Part shown: positions 44,831-53,973 of the stretch, piece by piece
Position numbering within the stretch: the first letter of the stretch is position 1
How the letters are laid out: each line of letters opens with the position of its first letter
Assembly (NCBI GenBank): GCA_045565995.1
Contig: JBJLEF010000004.1
Coordinates: 248,001 to 312,000 of the forward strand
DNA length: 64,000 nucleotides
Direction: 5' to 3'
Source of the DNA: UBA721 sp002705165
GTDB taxonomy: Bacteria; Planctomycetota; Planctomycetia; Pirellulales; Pirellulaceae
The notes under the pieces: model-generated
What the model saw: only the letters and a program-made list of their open reading frames with translations
The model's database searches: none
What the model was told of the DNA's origin: nothing
Program-made: the position numbers and the translations under genes

Positions 44831-45391
44831 ATGAAACTTTTTGTAGCTACAACACTTGGCCTACTTTTGATGGCAACAAGTGCTTTTGCAGCTGAAGTCA
44901 AAAGTGGACTTCAGGCTGGCGACGATATTGGTGCCTTCTACGTGACGAAAGTTGCCGGCGCTGAAGCGGACGGTGTTAAAACCAAGGCAAACCTTTGCTA
45001 TCGTTGTAAAAACGGCAGCCGACCCCAAGTCATGGTTTTCACACGTTCTAGTGACGACAAGGTTGTGAACCTCATCGATCAGCTTGATGCAGCGATCGTG
45101 AAAAATGAAGCTAAGCAGCTTCGTGCGTTCGTCAATGTGTTAGGTGATAGCCGCGGTGCCGCAAGTAAAGACGTAAAGTCAATCGCCGGTGCAAGTAAGG
45201 CTAAGAATGTACCATTCGTGCTTCCTAACGAATACGAAAACGGTCCTGACAACTACCAATTGAACCCAGAAGCTGAAATCACAATCTTGGTTTGCAACAA
45301 GAGCAAGGTTGTCTCGAGTCACGCTGTGAGTTCGGTTAAAGAGTTAGACGTAAAGAAGATTCTTGCGAGTGTAACAAGTAGCCTTAAATAG
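44831..45391 (+). CDS. Secreted protein with CxxC motif, thioredoxin-fold-like, planctomycete type
   Basis: The ATG at 44831 follows AGGAG by 7 nt; the frame also extends to 44801 but without a ribosome site. A signal peptide (MKLFVATTLGLLLMATSAFA) precedes GAFYVTKVAGAEADGVKT and the redox motif LCYRCKNGSRPQVMVFTR at about residues 55-72. The remainder alternates strands and helices in a way that suggests a thioredoxin fold. A CxxC protein in the periplasm would be an oxidoreductase or a peroxiredoxin relative, but I cannot name it. It stands alone between a good promoter and a strong terminator, so it is probably highly expressed. Confidence 0.8.
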   Translation: MKLFVATTLGLLLMATSAFAAEVKSGLQAGDDIGAFYVTKVAGAEADGVKTKANLCYRCKNGSRPQVMVFTRSSDDKVVNLIDQLDAAIVKNEAKQLRAFVNVLGDSRGAASKDVKSIAGASKAKNVPFVLPNEYENGPDNYQLNPEAEITILVCNKSKVVSSHAVSSVKELDVKKILASVTSSLK

Positions 45392-45419
45392 GTCTCCAGT
45401 TCACTAAAGAGAAACCAAG

Positions 45420-45460
45420 GGCCTCGTCGAGTTGTGCACAACTCAACGAGGCCTTTTTTT
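45420..45460 (+). terminator. Strong Rho-independent terminator
   Basis: A 15-position stem (45420-45434 with 45439-45453, one C-A mismatch at 45428/45445) around a 4-base loop is followed by seven Ts. It ends the CxxC protein gene 28 nt after its stop codon. Confidence 0.92.
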
Positions 45461-45507
45461 ATGACAACGGGATGGCTAATTGTTAGAATGAGGTCAACCA
45501 GCCATTA

Positions 45508-48294
45508 ATGTTACAAGGGCTATTTATGTGCACTCGGATTTCCGTTACGCTTTTTTTACTTCTTCTCGCCGCGTCTGCGGTTACTGCGAAGGGGACGGAT
45601 GAATCCCCCGACTTCGCCACTGAAGTGAAACCCATTCTCGTTAAGCACTGCATTTTATGTCATGGCCCTGGCAAGCAAGAGAGCGACTATCGAATTGATC
45701 GCTTTACACTTATGGTGGCGGGCGGTGACTCGGATGTAGCGGCCATTACAAGTGGCGATGCCGACAACAGTCCGATGTATCAACGCATTACTTCGGACGA
45801 TGAAAGCTTACGTATGCCGCCAAAAGGGCAGGCATTAACGCCTGAAGAGCAACTAATTATTCGCGAGTGGATTGTTCGTGGTATTGAGACACCTCGTACT
45901 AAGGTAACAAATCCCAGTACTGACCACTGGTCGTTCCAGCAAATCCAAAAATACATACCACCAGAACCAGACGACCAAACGCAACTACGAAATGAAGTTG
46001 ACCACTTCATTCAAGCGAGGCTTGAAGCAAATGCATTGACCCTAGCTCCGCAGGCGGACCGGTATACTCTGATCCGACGAGCTTATCTGGTCATGCTAGG
46101 TCTCCCACCTACTCCGGAGGAAATCGAAGCCTTCGTAAATGATAAAACCTCCGGGGCTTACGAGAGACTCGTCGAATCCATACTGGCCAGTCCACACTAC
46201 GGTGAACGCTGGGCGCAACACTGGCTGGATTGCATTAGATATGCTGAATCGACCGGATATGAAATTAACAAATCGATCACCAATATTTACCCTTACAGGG
46301 ACTATGTCATCAAATCATTCAACGCCGACATTCCCTATGATCAGTTTCTTCGCGAGCAAATAGCCGGAGACCGTTTCGGCGAAGATGCCGCGACGGGCTT
46401 TTTGATGGTAGGCCCCCACGATACGAATCCTAGTCCGGATCCACGACTCACTGCTATGCAATTTCAAGATGGTCACGATGAAATCATCAAGACAGTCAGC
46501 GCCGTCACGATGGGACTAACTCTTGGATGTGCACGATGCCATGACCACAAGTTCGATTCATTAACACAAGAAGATTATTACAAACTTCAGGCGGTATTCG
46601 CCGGTGTGAGTTACGGAACCAGAGCGGAGCAGGGACCTGAATTCAACCAAATGAAACGGGACGCCGCAGTACTCGTCCCTCTTATTGAACAATTGCACGA
46701 CGAAGCGTCCATCCTGCGGAATCAATTTAAGCTGCTGCCGCCGGTGGACCTCCGGCAATACGACGAAGCGTTCAAGCCGATAAAAACCCAACGCATTAAA
46801 TTTTTGATTCATCACACGACCGACGGTAATCATGCGGAGCTAGACGACGTAGAAATTTGGACATTAGCTACCAAAACGGAACCAAGTCTCAACGTCGCGC
46901 ACCGAGATCGGGGAGCCACGGCTATATCGAGTCCGACAGCGAAAGGAAATCAGGGTAAGTCTGCTGATCTTCTGTTAGATGGAAGCCGTCAGCTGCTCCT
47001 CTATTACAAAGCAGCTGACAAGGAAAACGTGTGGTTTGAAATCATCTTCGATAAGCCCTATACAATCGATCGAATTACCATCAAACCTCGTGGACGCGCC
47101 GTTCCCGCTGATTATCAAATCCAATATCGTTCCAACGAAAACGCATGGGTTACCGTTATCGATTCGCAAGACCGGTATCCCCACATCACGGATACCCGTG
47201 ACGAACGAACGCTTCGACTGCGTGGGCCGTCAGTAAATGAGGTTAGAACGATTGTCGAAAACACTCGGGAACTTCGAAATCTGACAAACAAATACGACAA
47301 GCTGATGAGGGGCCCCGAAATTTACGTCGGTAAGCTTCATCCACCTCAGCCAACGTTCCTTATGCTGGGTGGTGACCCACAAAAACCCGGCAAGCCCGTG
47401 AATGCTGGATTCATATCCTCCATCAGTTCTCAGGCTTCCTATCCCGAACTCCCCGAAAGTGGGCGGAGACTAGCGTTGGCGTCTGACATAGCTACTGCAA
47501 GTAATCCGTTAACAGCCAGGGTGATTACGAATCGGATCTGGCAGCACTATTTTGGTACGGGAATTGTCGATACCCCATCGGATTTCGGGGTCAATGGCGG
47601 AATGCCCTCTCATCCGCAGCTACTTGACTGGTTGGCAACGTATCTAACAGAACACCAGTGGTCATTAAAACAATTGCATCGGATTTTGCTAACGTCCGCC
47701 ACTTTTAGACAGGTCAGCCATACAAAGGCAAAAGCGTTTGAATTAGACAGCCAAACCAGGCTACTTTGGCGATTCCCTCCCAGACGGTTAGAAGCTGAGG
47801 TGCTTCGAGACTCTATACTCAGAGCTAGCGGTAAGTTAAATACGCGACAATTTGGCCCCCCCTTTTCTTTTTTTGAGCCCCGTACCAGTCCTTTTGCCAC
47901 CCCAATCCCTGTAACAGAATTCAACAACGATGGATTGCGGAGAATGATTTATGGCGAAAAACAACGACTAGTATCCGTCGGCGTTTTCGGTGTGTTTGAC
48001 TGCCCTGATTCAAGCCAAATGACCCCGAGACGCTCCAGCAGTACGTCAGCGATTCAAGCCCTGGCCTTGTTTAACAGTGAATTTGTAAACCGGCATGCCA
48101 GTCTCCTATCGGATACAGTGCGGACAGCAGCAGAAACACGACCATCACAGATTCAACTCGCCTTTTTGCGTACCCTGTCCCGGCCGCCCACCGAACTGGA
48201 ATTGAGGACGTTAATTCCGTTTGTAAACTCAAACGGGTTTGAGGCATTAGGGAGAGTGCTCCTAAACCTGAACGAGTTCGTTTTCCTTAACTAA
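45508..48294 (+). CDS. PSCyt1/DUF1549/DUF1553 protein with discoidin-like module
   Basis: The signal peptide is followed by PSCyt1 (CILCHGPGKQ, LRMPP), DUF1549 (YGERWAQHWLDCIRYAES, GCARCHDHKFDSL) and DUF1553 (NPLTARVITNRIWQHYFG, ALALFNSEFVNR, RVLLNLNEFVFLN). Between DUF1549 and DUF1553 a module at about residues 430-560 reads ADLLLDGSRQLLLYY, WFEIIFDKPYTIDRITIKPR and ADYQIQYRSNENAWVTVID, the pattern of an F5/8 type C (discoidin) domain. The start is ATG 45508, with ATG 45526 as a second choice. The gene pairs with the DUF1501 gene that follows. Confidence 0.9.
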   Translation: MLQGLFMCTRISVTLFLLLLAASAVTAKGTDESPDFATEVKPILVKHCILCHGPGKQESDYRIDRFTLMVAGGDSDVAAITSGDADNSPMYQRITSDDESLRMPPKGQALTPEEQLIIREWIVRGIETPRTKVTNPSTDHWSFQQIQKYIPPEPDDQTQLRNEVDHFIQARLEANALTLAPQADRYTLIRRAYLVMLGLPPTPEEIEAFVNDKTSGAYERLVESILASPHYGERWAQHWLDCIRYAESTGYEINKSITNIYPYRDYVIKSFNADIPYDQFLREQIAGDRFGEDAATGFLMVGPHDTNPSPDPRLTAMQFQDGHDEIIKTVSAVTMGLTLGCARCHDHKFDSLTQEDYYKLQAVFAGVSYGTRAEQGPEFNQMKRDAAVLVPLIEQLHDEASILRNQFKLLPPVDLRQYDEAFKPIKTQRIKFLIHHTTDGNHAELDDVEIWTLATKTEPSLNVAHRDRGATAISSPTAKGNQGKSADLLLDGSRQLLLYYKAADKENVWFEIIFDKPYTIDRITIKPRGRAVPADYQIQYRSNENAWVTVIDSQDRYPHITDTRDERTLRLRGPSVNEVRTIVENTRELRNLTNKYDKLMRGPEIYVGKLHPPQPTFLMLGGDPQKPGKPVNAGFISSISSQASYPELPESGRRLALASDIATASNPLTARVITNRIWQHYFGTGIVDTPSDFGVNGGMPSHPQLLDWLATYLTEHQWSLKQLHRILLTSATFRQVSHTKAKAFELDSQTRLLWRFPPRRLEAEVLRDSILRASGKLNTRQFGPPFSFFEPRTSPFATPIPVTEFNNDGLRRMIYGEKQRLVSVGVFGVFDCPDSSQMTPRRSSSTSAIQALALFNSEFVNRHASLLSDTVRTAAETRPSQIQLAFLRTLSRPPTELELRTLIPFVNSNGFEALGRVLLNLNEFVFLN

Positions 48295-48363
48295 ACCATT
48301 CCTTTCCATTTGCAACGCCGTCGAGGCAGCGTACCTCTTGCGTTCAGCGGTTCAATTAGATTG

Positions 48364-49806
48364 ATGCACAAACAACTGTTAGATCGTCGTACCTTCCTCA
48401 GCCAGAGCCAGTTTGGCTTAGCAGGGATTGCTTTAACGAGTCTCCTGGATACGGAGAACCTGCTGGCAAAAGGCAGTGTCGAATTCGATCCTACGGAACC
48501 TTTCAGAGCTCGCAAGCCACACTTCAAGGCGCGAGCCAAAAATGTGATCGTTATCTTTTGCGCCGGAGCGGTTAGCCACGTCGATTTCTGGGAGCACAAA
48601 CCGGAGCTAATAAAGCAACACGGAAAGCCGTTGCCTAGCAACGGACGCTTAATTTCTTTCCAAGGAGAAAATGGTAACCTCCAAAAACCTCTTTGGGACT
48701 TTGTACCCCGCGGAGAATGCGGAAAGAAAATTTCCAAAATCGTTCCCCACATCGGGTCCTGCGTTGATGACATCTGCTTCCTTCATGCAGTTCATACAAA
48801 ATCCAGTACACACGGACCCGGCGAAAATCTTATGTCCACTGGTTTTAATCGGGAAGGGTATCCGGGGATCGGGGCCTGGATATCGTATGGGCTTGGCACA
48901 GAAAACCAGAACCTTCCAGCTTTCGTTGCAATTGAAGATCCCCGCGGAACTCCCCAATCAGGCCCCAACAACTGGACGAGCGGATTTTTACCGGCGTCGT
49001 TTCAGGGCACGGCGTTCAGTACCACCAAACCTATCCGCCACTTGACATCCCCTGATGGAATCCTTGGTGCTAATAGCCAGGCTAGCCTAGCCATGTTGAA
49101 GTCTCTGAATGAATTGCATCAGAAGAACTTTCAAACTGACACGGCGCTTTCCGCCAGGATTTCCAGCTATGAGCTAGCGGCCAAGTTGCAATTATCTATT
49201 CCAGACGCAACCGACGTCAGCCTAGAACCCAAACATACGCTTGAACTTTACGGTGCCGATGCTAAGGATCAAGTTAAATCAGACTTTGCTAAGAATTGCA
49301 TACTGGCCCGAAGACTTGTGGAGAAGGGGGTCCGATTCGTTCAGCTGTTCAACGGTGCGTATGCGTCCGGCGGGACGATTAACTGGGACACGCATAACAA
49401 CATGCCAGGACTGGTACCAGGTCATGCCGACGTGCTAGACCAGCCTGTTGCCGGACTTATCAAGGATCTCAGGCAGAGAGATCTATTAAAAGACACCCTC
49501 ATCGTCTGCTGTACCGAATTTGGACGGATGCCGATGTTTCAGGTCGGAAATGATGGAAGGGACCATAACCCAGAAGGTTTTACGATTTGGCTCGCTGGAG
49601 GCGGTGTGAAGGGAGGAACGTCATATGGTTCCACTGACCCATTTGGCTATAAGGCCGAGACCAATCGTCTATCTATTCATGATGTCCACGCGACGATCCT
49701 ACACCTTTTGGGCCTAGACCATACCAGATTGACCTACTATCACAATGGACTTCAAAGACGCCTTACGGACGTGCATGGCCACGTTGTGAAGGAAATAATT
49801 AGCTAA
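48364..49806 (+). CDS. DUF1501 secreted protein
   Basis: Starts at ATG 48364 with a Tat-like signal (LLDRRTFLSQSQFGLAGIAL); the frame is open upstream to a TTG at 48310. The core has VIFCAGAVSHVDFWEHKPEL, LIVCCTEFGRMP, GRDHNPEGFTIWLAGGGVKGG and SIHDVHATILHLLGLDHTRL. Here the usual NGGPSQVDTFD reads AGAVSHVDFWE. Length 480. It follows the DUF1549/DUF1553 gene by 69 bp, the usual partner order. Confidence 0.9.
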   Translation: MHKQLLDRRTFLSQSQFGLAGIALTSLLDTENLLAKGSVEFDPTEPFRARKPHFKARAKNVIVIFCAGAVSHVDFWEHKPELIKQHGKPLPSNGRLISFQGENGNLQKPLWDFVPRGECGKKISKIVPHIGSCVDDICFLHAVHTKSSTHGPGENLMSTGFNREGYPGIGAWISYGLGTENQNLPAFVAIEDPRGTPQSGPNNWTSGFLPASFQGTAFSTTKPIRHLTSPDGILGANSQASLAMLKSLNELHQKNFQTDTALSARISSYELAAKLQLSIPDATDVSLEPKHTLELYGADAKDQVKSDFAKNCILARRLVEKGVRFVQLFNGAYASGGTINWDTHNNMPGLVPGHADVLDQPVAGLIKDLRQRDLLKDTLIVCCTEFGRMPMFQVGNDGRDHNPEGFTIWLAGGGVKGGTSYGSTDPFGYKAETNRLSIHDVHATILHLLGLDHTRLTYYHNGLQRRLTDVHGHVVKEIIS

Positions 49807-49922
49807 GCTATATGGAGATCGGATTTGGGAAGAACGGCTTCCTGCTGCCGCGTCCGTTGTAAATTAAAAGGTAATGCCCAAAAACCTTTCACTTATTTGG
49901 CTTTCCAACCACCGTAAGACAT

Positions 49923-50981
49923 TTACTCGTCAAACACCATACGCCTTATCGTTCGATCAACGAATTCACGATAACGGCCAATACCATGTTCTTCTCCGGC
50001 GAGTTTATAGTGCGTATAATTTGCGTCGCTATAATCATATTCAAAAATCCCGGGCATCACTACCTTCCCTTCCCGATCCGGGATGGCCGGCCCTGCATAA
50101 CCAAATGCCTTGGCGAAGCCGTAGGCCGTTTGTTGTGCAGAAACGTGTGCAACATTCCCCCGCTTCCCACCGTAGTACGGCACGACGCGATCAGCCGTCC
50201 CATGAAAGTAGACGACTTTAGCGCCACGGGTAGGCCGTTTTTCTTGGTCATACAAATTCTCCCCCTCTTCGCTGGAGACCCAGAAGGAGCCGTTATGATA
50301 TTGTTTTTCAATCATACTAGCCACCAGACAAATCGCCTTATCAAATGGCTTCCTGTCGATCTCAATCAACAGTCGGTGAATCAGCCCACTCCCATTCGAC
50401 GACCCGATTATCGTGACGTTGTCCATATCAGCATCTCGTTCGCGAGTTCGCAGGTATTCTATAATCTCCTGGATAAACGCCACGTCAGGTGCTTCACTTG
50501 CCTCACCGAAGACGTTCCAACTGCGGCGATAGCCCTGCGGGCAAACAAAAATGACATCTCTAAGATAGTTAAGGTGGTTAATCGCATTTTCGGCCTGTCC
50601 CCCGTTACCATGCAGGAAGATAACAACAGGAAGTTGTTTCTCAATAACGAGAGGCTTGCGGTACAAGACTCGTCGAGCCCATCCGCCCGATTCTTGTTCC
50701 CATTCCTGCCGAATCCGAAACTCACCTATGCGTGTCGCTGGACGCTCGACCGGAACGTCACGGGCCATGGCGATAATGTGTTCACTTACAGTGATCTTTC
50801 CGTCTTTGTTTCGATCATTTGTAGAAAACAAACGGCGAAGACTTTCAGGAATCTCCGATATAACAAGCACGCCGTCACCATTCTTATCCCAGGATTTAAA
50901 GATCTCCAACGATTTCGTTTGACCAAATGCTGTTAAAGTAATGAGCATCATAAAGAGTCCAAGCATAAACGTTTTAAACAT
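49923..50981 (-). CDS. Secreted EF-hand alpha/beta-hydrolase (LpqC/feruloyl-esterase-like)
   Basis: After a signal peptide two EF-hand loops lie at D32-E43 (DKNGDGVLVISE) and D56-E67 (DRNKDGKITVSE). The alpha/beta-hydrolase part has the oxyanion region VVIFLHGNGG, the nucleophile motif GSSNGSG, the acid in HGTADRVVPY and the catalytic histidine in GEEHGIGRY. The family covers secreted polyester or feruloyl esterases. The calcium loops probably stabilise the exported protein. Length 352. Convergent with the DUF1501 gene to its left, 116 bp apart. Confidence 0.87.
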   Translation of the reverse strand: MFKTFMLGLFMMLITLTAFGQTKSLEIFKSWDKNGDGVLVISEIPESLRRLFSTNDRNKDGKITVSEHIIAMARDVPVERPATRIGEFRIRQEWEQESGGWARRVLYRKPLVIEKQLPVVIFLHGNGGQAENAINHLNYLRDVIFVCPQGYRRSWNVFGEASEAPDVAFIQEIIEYLRTRERDADMDNVTIIGSSNGSGLIHRLLIEIDRKPFDKAICLVASMIEKQYHNGSFWVSSEEGENLYDQEKRPTRGAKVVYFHGTADRVVPYYGGKRGNVAHVSAQQTAYGFAKAFGYAGPAIPDREGKVVMPGIFEYDYSDANYTHYKLAGEEHGIGRYREFVDRTIRRMVFDE

Positions 50982-51132
50982 ACAGAGTTAAGCCTTGATT
51001 TTTAGGGATTCGACGTTCATTATCTGCCTTAGAAATCGATTGCCAAGGAAACGTCCCAGATAGGTATGCACATACAGGTGTATTTTAGCGTAAAATGAAG
51101 CTTTCTGTGTCCCCATCAAAATTCATGCACCT

Positions 51133-52464
51133 ATGACGTCTCCAAACATCCTCACTAGACGTAATTTCTTCCAGGCTGGTGGTATCGCACTTGGTGCCCT
51201 ATCCCCCCTTGGACTCTCGCTGGAAGAGGTTCTGGCAGCGGAAGCTAATACGGGGAGTGCTAAGCAAATCAATGTGATTTTCATGTTTCTACAGGGCGGG
51301 GCCAGTCAGCTCGACATGTACGATATGAAACCCAATGCCCCTAGCGAAATACGAGGTCCGTACTTCCAAACGGCCACAAAGACACCGGGGATGGGGCTGA
51401 GCGATCAATTACCGATGCTGTCCCAGCATACCGACAAGTTCTCTTTGATAAGGTCGATGCATTCGTTCACCTCGAAGCACGGTGAGGGTGATGTGCACAT
51501 CATGTGTGGTACACCGGTGGATAAGAATTTACAGGGCCCTGGGATTGGTGCCGTCCTTTCAAAGCAACAGCCGCAAAAGGCTCCAGTACCGCCGTTTATT
51601 CATTTCGGTGACATGAAACATCCTGCCTACACTGCTCCTGGGTTTGCCGGCGTTTTAGGGCGCCACTACGACCCTTTCGTAATCAAACAGGACCCCAACT
51701 CGATGAATTTCAGGGTTCGAGAGTTTGATACTGCAGAGGATATTGACCTCGGAAGGTTGAAGGGACGAAAATCACTACTACAATCTCTAGACCGTTATCA
51801 GGCGCAACGTGAAAAACAACTATCATTTGCTAAGGAATACGACCGTTTCACTGAGCGCGCCTTAAGTATGTCTACGAGTCGTCAAGCCAAAGAAGCTTTC
51901 GATCTTAGTCAGGAATCTGAAGCATTACGTAATCGTTATGGACGTAATCGCGTTGGCCAGGGGATGCTCATGGCTCGACGACTTGTGGAAGCGGGCGTGC
52001 GTTTTGTGACAATTCAGGGCTATGTTGATACCGGGATTTACGCATGGGATCACCACTGGGGGATTTTTCCCCACCTCGACATTCAGCTCCCGATTTACGA
52101 TCGCAGTTATTCCGCGCTTCTCGAAGATCTAGACCAACGTGGTCTACTTGAAACCACGCTTGTCATTACCGCCGGGGAATTTGGCCGCACCCCCAGAATC
52201 AACGACAATAAACGGGGCCCCGGACGAGATCACTGGGGCCGTTGTTTTAGCCTGACCATGGGTGGAGGTGGGGTTAAAACGGGAATGGTCGTCGGTTCAA
52301 GCGACAAGTATTCTTCAAGCCCCGACGAGCGGCCTGTTTCTGTTCCAGATTTTGTGGCTACTGTCTATGAAGCACTAGGCCTTGATCCTACGGATTCCAC
52401 CGTCAGTCAGGGACGTCCCATAAAGATGTTGCCAGACGGAATACCGGTTCGGGAACTTTTATAG
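51133..52464 (+). CDS. DUF1501 secreted protein, second subtype, no DUF1549 partner
   Basis: Tat-like start (LTRRNFFQAGGIALGALSPL). The first metal-type motif is VIFMFLQGGASQLDMYDMKP, followed by a proline/EIRG motif typical of the second subtype (NAPSEIRGPY); ITAGEFGRTP and GRDHWGRCFSLTMGGGGVKTG follow. Compared with the DUF1549-coupled type, the D-M-Y-D-M-K-P and N-A-P-S-E-I-R-G forms and the DHWG stretch differ. It converges on another DUF1501 gene only 17 bp away. Confidence 0.9.
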   Translation: MTSPNILTRRNFFQAGGIALGALSPLGLSLEEVLAAEANTGSAKQINVIFMFLQGGASQLDMYDMKPNAPSEIRGPYFQTATKTPGMGLSDQLPMLSQHTDKFSLIRSMHSFTSKHGEGDVHIMCGTPVDKNLQGPGIGAVLSKQQPQKAPVPPFIHFGDMKHPAYTAPGFAGVLGRHYDPFVIKQDPNSMNFRVREFDTAEDIDLGRLKGRKSLLQSLDRYQAQREKQLSFAKEYDRFTERALSMSTSRQAKEAFDLSQESEALRNRYGRNRVGQGMLMARRLVEAGVRFVTIQGYVDTGIYAWDHHWGIFPHLDIQLPIYDRSYSALLEDLDQRGLLETTLVITAGEFGRTPRINDNKRGPGRDHWGRCFSLTMGGGGVKTGMVVGSSDKYSSSPDERPVSVPDFVATVYEALGLDPTDSTVSQGRPIKMLPDGIPVRELL

Positions 52465-52481
52465 ACGACGAAGTTTGCTCC

Positions 52482-53864
52482 TTACGAAAATAATTCGTAA
52501 ATAGGATGGCCTTCAGCGAGCCGATGGGGCCGACCGGTATGGTCGAGAATGTCCGAATTCGGGTTAATACCAAAACGCCAATAAATCGTGGCTGCCAGAT
52601 CGCCAGGCGTTACTGCTTTCTCAACCGGATAGGCGCCAATATTATCACTGGCCCCGTGTACATACCCGCCTTTTACGCCACCGCCCGCCAATGTGATGCT
52701 ATAGCAATCCGGCCAGTGGTCACGGCCTGCATTTGCGTTAATCTTGGGTGTTCTACCGAACTCACCCATCCCGATTACCAGCGTGGAATCTAGTAAACCG
52801 CGGTCTTCAAGATCATTGATCAAGGCAGCGAACGCTTTGTCCATGGGAGGTACGAGTCTATCCCTATGTTCCGCAAAGTTATTAGCGTGAGAATCCCAAT
52901 TTTGCCCCTGGACGCGGAAGTCGTAGACGTTGATAAATTGCACGCCTGCTTCGACTAATCTTCGGGCCATTAATAGATTTTGCCCTCGCAACTGATGACC
53001 TGATACATTGCGCACTCCCTGCGGTAGCTTTTCATCATAAAGACCGTAAGCAGCTCGCGTTGCATCCGATTCTTCCTCAATTTTCAAGGCCTTGCTTAAC
53101 TGCGTGGATTGCATTAGCTCAAGAGCCTTTTTTAGATGGGTTCCGAAACCTCGATTCGAGGTCGCAGCCTCCAACGAGCTATCCGAATTAATTTGATGCA
53201 ACAATTGCTGGCGTGATTTAAGACGCAGGATCGGTAAATCGGCTGGTCGATTGAAGGCGTCAGCACGAAAGGTGGCCTTGGAGATGTCACCAGTGATCTG
53301 AAAAGGATCGTAGGTCTTACCCAAAAAACCTCCCCACTGGCAGGGGACTGGGATCACATTCCTAAACACCCATGGCAGCGCAACGAAGGGGAGCTCCTGT
53401 TCGAGGTCGGAACGCAACATTGAGAGTGCGGCTCCGTAAGCCGGATAAAATTGACGGATGGGCTTGAATTCCTCCCTGTCGCCTTGAGGCGACTGGCGTC
53501 CGGTCAACGACTCTGTCGACGCAGAGTCATGAAGTCGATTGGTATGATGCATACTGCGAACGACAGAAATCTTGTGCATTATATTTGCATGCGACGGCAG
53601 GAGTTCACTAATGAAAGTGCCTGGCACTGTGGTGCTGATTTGTTTGAATTCGCCTCGTATGTTGTCGGGGGCGGCCGGTTTCATATCAAACATGTCAAGA
53701 TGACTAGGTCCGCCATAATAAAACAAGATAATACACGATCTAATCTTGGGGGCCCTAGTAGGTAGACTAGTCTCAGAAGCGTTCAGTAATCCCGGAACAA
53801 CAGCGCTAGGCAAACAGCTCACGCTGCCCAGATGCTGCAATAAATTCCGACGTGAAATGTTCAA
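52482..53864 (-). CDS. DUF1501 secreted protein, second subtype, no DUF1549 partner
   Basis: N-terminal MNISRRNLLQHLGSVSCLPS (Tat-like), then IILFYYGGPSHLDMFDMKP and APDNIRGEF, GMGEFGRTP, GRDHWPDCYSITLAGGGVKGG, and TPGDLAATIYWRFGINP. Length 460. Same subtype as 51133-52464, on the opposite strand, so the two converge with 17 bp between stops. The next gene to the right, an SGNH hydrolase, is on the same strand 109 bp upstream. Confidence 0.9.
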   Translation of the reverse strand: MNISRRNLLQHLGSVSCLPSAVVPGLLNASETSLPTRAPKIRSCIILFYYGGPSHLDMFDMKPAAPDNIRGEFKQISTTVPGTFISELLPSHANIMHKISVVRSMHHTNRLHDSASTESLTGRQSPQGDREEFKPIRQFYPAYGAALSMLRSDLEQELPFVALPWVFRNVIPVPCQWGGFLGKTYDPFQITGDISKATFRADAFNRPADLPILRLKSRQQLLHQINSDSSLEAATSNRGFGTHLKKALELMQSTQLSKALKIEEESDATRAAYGLYDEKLPQGVRNVSGHQLRGQNLLMARRLVEAGVQFINVYDFRVQGQNWDSHANNFAEHRDRLVPPMDKAFAALINDLEDRGLLDSTLVIGMGEFGRTPKINANAGRDHWPDCYSITLAGGGVKGGYVHGASDNIGAYPVEKAVTPGDLAATIYWRFGINPNSDILDHTGRPHRLAEGHPIYELFS

Positions 53865-53973
53865 TCTTTGTACCTATTGTCTAAGGGTTTCACGACGCAG
53901 TTTTTGGCCAGCTCTCAGAACGCAAACCCTTCTCGGATAGTTTTGACTCAACGATCGAGATGAAGAAAGTTTA

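Noticed and set aside
49986..50936. Long plus-strand open frame of 316 codons opposite the EF-hand esterase
   Set aside because: The minus-strand protein has clear EF-hand and hydrolase motifs over the same DNA, and the plus frame has no family resemblance.
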